Shown here: positions 60,723-64,000 of the stretch, piece by piece | Numbering within the stretch: the stretch's first letter is position 1 | How the letters are laid out: every line of letters begins with the position of its first letter | Assembly (NCBI GenBank): GCA_944320995.1 | Contig: CALUJQ010000005.1 | Coordinates: forward strand, 1-64,000 | DNA from: an uncultured Barnesiella sp. | GTDB taxonomy: Bacteria > Bacteroidota > Bacteroidia > Bacteroidales > Barnesiellaceae | DNA length: 64,000 bases | Direction: 5' to 3' | Translations under genes and position numbers: made by a program | Notes under the pieces: generated by a model | Seen by the model: only the letters and a program-made list of their open reading frames with translations | The model's database searches: none | What the model was told of the DNA's origin: nothing

Positions 60723-61532
60723 TTAAAAATAAGAGTCGTATAGCTTTTTATATTTATCTTCCTTCTGAATATCCAAAATCCATCTATTCAGGCTGTCGAG
60801 CAATGTCGAATCGTTTTTCCGCAACGCCCATGATTGGAATTGGGTGAAACTGATGTCGGTATTACAGTCGAGTTGGGGATAATCTTTACTCATCTGTTCG
60901 GCAATGGCTTTGTCGCATACGGCAAAGCCTATTTCGCCCGTTGCTACCATCATGATGAGCTGTTCGGCTCCATAGGTCTCTTCCTCTTTGATATAAATCG
61001 TGTCGCCGATTTCACGGGCAAGGTTGTTGATACGCAGTCTGGTAGGGGCATCGCTGACGATATAGAGTGTTTCCCCTGCCAAATCGAGTTGATTACGGAT
61101 TAGCTTCTTGAACCCTTTCGATTCTTTCAGTTGGACCAACACTTGTTTGTTTAACTGAATGGGTACGGTAAAAGCTAAATCTTCTTTTATTTCGGAGGTT
61201 ACCGGCAATTGCCGGGCGATAATATCGTATTTCCCTGTTTTCAACCCTTCGATACTTTTGCTCAGGTTCACTTCGGGCGTGATTTCGAGCGCAAGTCCAC
61301 TGCGCTGGCCTATCATGCGAGCCAGCTCGTAATCAAATCCCGACAGGCTGTCGCCTTGCAGATAGTACGACAGAGGGGTATAATCGGTTACAATGCGTAA
61401 AACGCCATCGGCTTCGATCTCTTCGAATGTCCTCGGCCGGTAATCACTTTTGGGTCGTAACCAGATCATGATCCCGACAACGACAATCAACAGTGCAATA
61501 TAGATGGCTATGTGACGTTTTATCCTCTTCAT
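60723..61532 (-). CDS. Periplasmic solute-binding protein, SBP_bac_3 type
   Basis: 269 residues. It has one N-terminal membrane anchor (HIAIYIALLIVVVGIMIWL), then a type II periplasmic binding fold (LRIVTDYTPLSYYLQGDSLSGFDYELARMIGQRSGLALEI; IARQLPVTSEIKEDLAFTVPI; GEIGFAVCDKAIAEQM). It resembles the binding domain of MltF but lacks the lytic transglycosylase domain. It may bind amino acids or muropeptides. It starts 4 bases after the porin stop, so the two are likely one unit. No ABC permease is near. Confidence 0.85.
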   Translation of the reverse strand: MKRIKRHIAIYIALLIVVVGIMIWLRPKSDYRPRTFEEIEADGVLRIVTDYTPLSYYLQGDSLSGFDYELARMIGQRSGLALEITPEVNLSKSIEGLKTGKYDIIARQLPVTSEIKEDLAFTVPIQLNKQVLVQLKESKGFKKLIRNQLDLAGETLYIVSDAPTRLRINNLAREIGDTIYIKEEETYGAEQLIMMVATGEIGFAVCDKAIAEQMSKDYPQLDCNTDISFTQFQSWALRKNDSTLLDSLNRWILDIQKEDKYKKLYDSYF

Positions 61533-61536
61533 ACGG

Positions 61537-63495
61537 TTAATTTGAAAAATCTATGGACAAGCCCATTTGGAACATTCTGGGATTTAGCGGGTAATTGGGT
61601 AGCGAGAAATAGTTGTTTCCGCCGAACAACCCTTGGTTCACATGCGACATCATGACGAAGAAACGGGTCTGTTTCAGTTTCATGTTGATGTAGGCATTCA
61701 TGAATGGATAATTTCCCACTTCGATTTCGTTTTGGGTGTGAAAGGTGAGTGTGGCGGGTTGGAATGCTTCGCTCTTGTATTTTGTATAATAGCGGCAGTC
61801 GGCACCCAATTGTACATGCAGGACTTTGGCGATACGAAACAGGAGGTACATGTTGCTATATACGCTCAATTCGGGCAGGGGAATGATCGAGGGCTTGCTT
61901 GTCTTCTGGTAAACCACTTCGTTGTCCCAGTTGAATATCCCGAATTTGAAATTTTGGTTGAGCCGGGCATGGAATACCTGTATGATGGAACCCTCTTGTT
62001 GGGGCAGGCAGTTATTGTCGAAATAGATATAGTTTTGTATGTTTTCGATACCTACATTCAATTTGGTCCCCCAACGTTTTATGCTGAATTCTCCGCCCAC
62101 TCTCATGCGGCGGGTTTTTCCGAAATCGTTGTTCCAAATAAAATGGTTGGAGGTATATCGTTTATAAAAATAGGAGGGCTCGGTGTTTTTGAAAAATCCG
62201 TAGGCTTTTAATTGTACCGTATCTTTCCACAGCCTGAATTGGCTCCCGACATTGGCGGTGACGTCTATGTCGCCGATGATGGCGCCTGCCAGCCCGAACT
62301 TGCCGTTTACGTTATAGGTCAACAACTCTCCTTTCTGTTTGGAGAGCTCGCCTCCTACCCATAACAGGCTTTCTCCGTGTTTGCGGGGATTGGCTATGTT
62401 GGGGCGGGGGGTGAGGCCTTCTATCGTAGTTCCGGCAGAAAGCGTATCCCGAGGGAGTGTATAGTGGCGATATTCGTAGGTGGCGTAAGCCGCCAACCCC
62501 ATTTTGGCGTATTTGTTAAACCCTTCGAGAAGCGAGACCCCCACCGTGTTGCGTATGGATTGATACTGTGTTTCGTCGTTTGTCCCGCCGAGGTTCAGAT
62601 AGGTGTTGGCAAAAAAGGTCGTGTCTTCGGAAGCCGATTGGTTGACAAACCGGTGTTTGTTCGAATTGTATTCTATCGTGTGGATAATGCTGGTAACCGG
62701 GATAAAGGTGCGTATGACGGTAGTGTCTTGTTGTTCCTCTTGATAGAAGCCGAATTTATATCGCTGGGTAGCATAGTATTCCTGGCCTCGAATGCGGTTG
62801 TAGGCATCGGTCAAATTCGTGGGAATGGTACGGGTGTCGATGCTGGATTGTCCTCCTTGGACCTCCTCGGGATTGAGGATATAGGTGTCGTCTGTAATCC
62901 CTCCATTCTCTTGATTGACAAAATTATAGGTATTGAGGAAAAACTGTATGTCGTACCGGTCGCCCAAATAACTCCCGAAAATACTGTATGCCAAGTCTTT
63001 GGCTGCTTGATGCTGATAATTCCCCCGGGCCAAGATATAGTTTACGCTTGCTCCGATAGCTAACTTTTGGTTGAAATTGCCCGAAAAGACGGCTTTCAAA
63101 TCGTCTTGTGCGTTTTGTTTCGAGCCTCCGGTCAGGTAAGAAAGTTGTGTGAAGGGAATATGTGTGTTATAGAATTTCCATGTGGAGGCTGTCTGTATCC
63201 AATGGGAGAAAGGGTCTTTAAAGATAAACTCCGAGGGCAAAGGCCGGTCGAAGAATATTTTGGAGAGAGCCGCGGTTCCGAGGTTCCCGGTTGTTCCGTA
63301 GGCTGTTGAGTAGCTCGAAGGAATATCGGTACTGTAAAAGTTTCGCATCAGCGTATCCATGGGGACGTCGTATCGCAACCCCAATGGTTGGGTAATGCTC
63401 CATGCATAAGGTGCAGGAATATTTTGTTTTTTCTTTGCTCCTAAAAAAAGCGAACAAAAAAATACAGACAATATGATAATGCAGGCTTTCTTCAT
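61537..63495 (-). CDS. Putative outer-membrane porin (Bacteroidota putative-porin family)
   Basis: 652 residues from the ATG at 63495 (MKKACIIILSVFFCSLFLGAK, a signal peptide); an earlier in-frame start at 63525 crosses the -7 box and is rejected. The chain is dominated by amphipathic aromatic-edged beta strands (AAYATYEYRHYTL, HARLNQNFKFGIFNWDNEVVY) and ends in FQMGLSIDFSN, as in outer-membrane barrels. It resembles proteins annotated as putative porins in Bacteroidota. The gene for a periplasmic binding protein follows 4 bases later. The TATCTTTG box lies only 8 bases before the ATG, so the message is nearly leaderless. Confidence 0.82.
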   Translation of the reverse strand: MKKACIIILSVFFCSLFLGAKKKQNIPAPYAWSITQPLGLRYDVPMDTLMRNFYSTDIPSSYSTAYGTTGNLGTAALSKIFFDRPLPSEFIFKDPFSHWIQTASTWKFYNTHIPFTQLSYLTGGSKQNAQDDLKAVFSGNFNQKLAIGASVNYILARGNYQHQAAKDLAYSIFGSYLGDRYDIQFFLNTYNFVNQENGGITDDTYILNPEEVQGGQSSIDTRTIPTNLTDAYNRIRGQEYYATQRYKFGFYQEEQQDTTVIRTFIPVTSIIHTIEYNSNKHRFVNQSASEDTTFFANTYLNLGGTNDETQYQSIRNTVGVSLLEGFNKYAKMGLAAYATYEYRHYTLPRDTLSAGTTIEGLTPRPNIANPRKHGESLLWVGGELSKQKGELLTYNVNGKFGLAGAIIGDIDVTANVGSQFRLWKDTVQLKAYGFFKNTEPSYFYKRYTSNHFIWNNDFGKTRRMRVGGEFSIKRWGTKLNVGIENIQNYIYFDNNCLPQQEGSIIQVFHARLNQNFKFGIFNWDNEVVYQKTSKPSIIPLPELSVYSNMYLLFRIAKVLHVQLGADCRYYTKYKSEAFQPATLTFHTQNEIEVGNYPFMNAYINMKLKQTRFFVMMSHVNQGLFGGNNYFSLPNYPLNPRMFQMGLSIDFSN

Positions 63496-63502
63496 TAATT
63501 TG

Positions 63503-63510
63503 CAAAGATA
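63503..63510 (-). promoter_or_regulatory. -7 box for the putative porin, close to the start codon
   Basis: TATCTTTG on the minus strand (63510 to 63503). The ATG begins at 63495, leaving room for only a few untranslated bases. Confidence 0.5.
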
Positions 63511-63590
63511 AATAAAAGCCGGCAATTATAAACGATGTGTTTTTATATTTTGCCGACTTTTCAATCTTTTTCCTCTTATTTTCTACGACA

Positions 63591-64000
63591 TTAACGATTT
63601 TGGTAGAGATACCGCTTGATACTGCGTTTGGGTGTTTTCTCAAACTCTTCGTAATAAATTTTGAGCCGGGCTATCTGGCTGTAAGCGGGAAGTTCTTTGT
63701 TGAGCGCTGCGATATTCTCTTCCATCTGCGATTCCAAAGCGTGTCCCGAGAGGTTCGATTGTTGTGCATTTTCCAAATCGGGATAGACGAGGGCGACCAG
63801 TTTGTCTTCCTGTTCCACGATGAGTGATTCGCACACATAGGGCATGTTGTTCAGGCGATCCTCGATCTCTTCGGGATAGATGTTTTGCCCCGAAGGTCCT
63901 AATATCATGTTTTTGTTGCGGCCTCTCAAATAGACGAACCCGTCGGAATCGATCGTGCACAAGTCTCCGGTTTTCATCCAGCCGTCGTCGGTAAATATGG
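63591..64000 (-). CDS. AMP-forming acyl-CoA synthetase, C-terminal part (partial)
   Basis: The frame is open to the window edge, so only the last 136 or so codons are seen. The segment FTDDGWMKTGDLCTIDSDGFVYLRGRNKNMIL is the A7/A8 hinge region of the ANL superfamily (acyl-CoA and related ligases), with the Asp that binds the ribose and the hinge residue after GR. The end carries EEFEKTPKRSIKRYLY with the A10 lysine region. Family knowledge says it activates a fatty acid or related acid as an acyl-AMP and then an acyl-CoA. The substrate-binding half is outside the window. Confidence 0.93.
   Translation of the reverse strand, partial: IFTDDGWMKTGDLCTIDSDGFVYLRGRNKNMILGPSGQNIYPEEIEDRLNNMPYVCESLIVEQEDKLVALVYPDLENAQQSNLSGHALESQMEENIAALNKELPAYSQIARLKIYYEEFEKTPKRSIKRYLYQNR

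Noticed and set aside
1-64000. rRNA, tRNA, CRISPR, IS elements, phage genes and restriction systems
   Set aside because: I looked for transposase, integrase and structural-RNA patterns and saw none; without a tRNA search program small RNAs could still be missed.

Overview
The window looks like chromosome from a member of the Bacteroidales (Bacteroidota), probably a gut anaerobe. Most starts lack a Shine-Dalgarno sequence, and many are preceded by the Bacteroidota promoter pattern (TTTG, 19-21 bases, TAnnTTTG). Two secreted proteins carry C-terminal domains like type IX secretion sorting signals. The gene set (methylmalonyl-CoA mutase, Rnf, KorDABC, GT3-type glycogen synthase, DUF4252, T9SS-type cargo) fits the same group. 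The genus cannot be fixed from this sequence alone. I saw no rRNA, tRNA, CRISPR array, phage or insertion sequence.

Layout. 1-5057 (+): end of methylmalonyl-CoA mutase, a secreted M6 metalloprotease, an unknown protein and a lipoprotein. 5157-17679 (-): cyclophilin-like lipoprotein, sugar O-acetyltransferase, secreted hydrolase, two unknown TPR-like genes, pgk, prfA-pyrF, and a glycogen synthase-glgP pair. 18085-19761 (+): small unknown protein, PlsC-like acyltransferase, omega-amidase-like hydrolase. 19876-24936 (-): NatAB-like ABC exporter with a lipoprotein, and dnaG. 25421-26680 (+): AT-rich secreted protein. 26760-37263 (-): lpdA, the full glycine cleavage set gcvPB-gcvPA-gcvH-gcvT with a lipoate ligase, a 2-hydroxyacid dehydrogenase and lon. 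37398-46836 (+): trmN6-like methyltransferase, HdeD-like membrane protein, a W/Y/H-rich and Ser/Arg-rich secreted protein with a FadL-type outer-membrane protein, a Pif1-type helicase with TPRs, and an AsmA-like protein. 46922-48040 (-): DUF362 ferredoxin. 48287-50119 (+): hydrolase, DUF2089, YIP1. 50214-64000 (-): an ECF sigma/anti-sigma/two-DUF4252 operon, korDABC, the complete rseC-rnfBCDGEA operon, a periplasmic binding protein, a putative porin, and the end of an acyl-CoA synthetase.

How it works together. KorDABC makes reduced ferredoxin from 2-oxoacids and Rnf oxidises ferredoxin against NAD+ while pumping ions. The two lie in tandem on one strand and form an anaerobic energy-conserving block. 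The glycine cleavage operon carries its own lipoate ligase, with the shared E3 subunit next to it behind a hairpin. Much of the rest is housekeeping and envelope biology.

Most interesting points: an ECF-type promoter with an inverted repeat in front of the DUF4252-sigma-anti-sigma-DUF4252 operon; two candidate small RNAs in gene-free gaps (about 7420-7513 and 25154-25220); an intrinsic terminator directly before the lpdA start; and an N-terminal echo of the family motif in the 2-hydroxyacid dehydrogenase. I did not find a clearly new large system.
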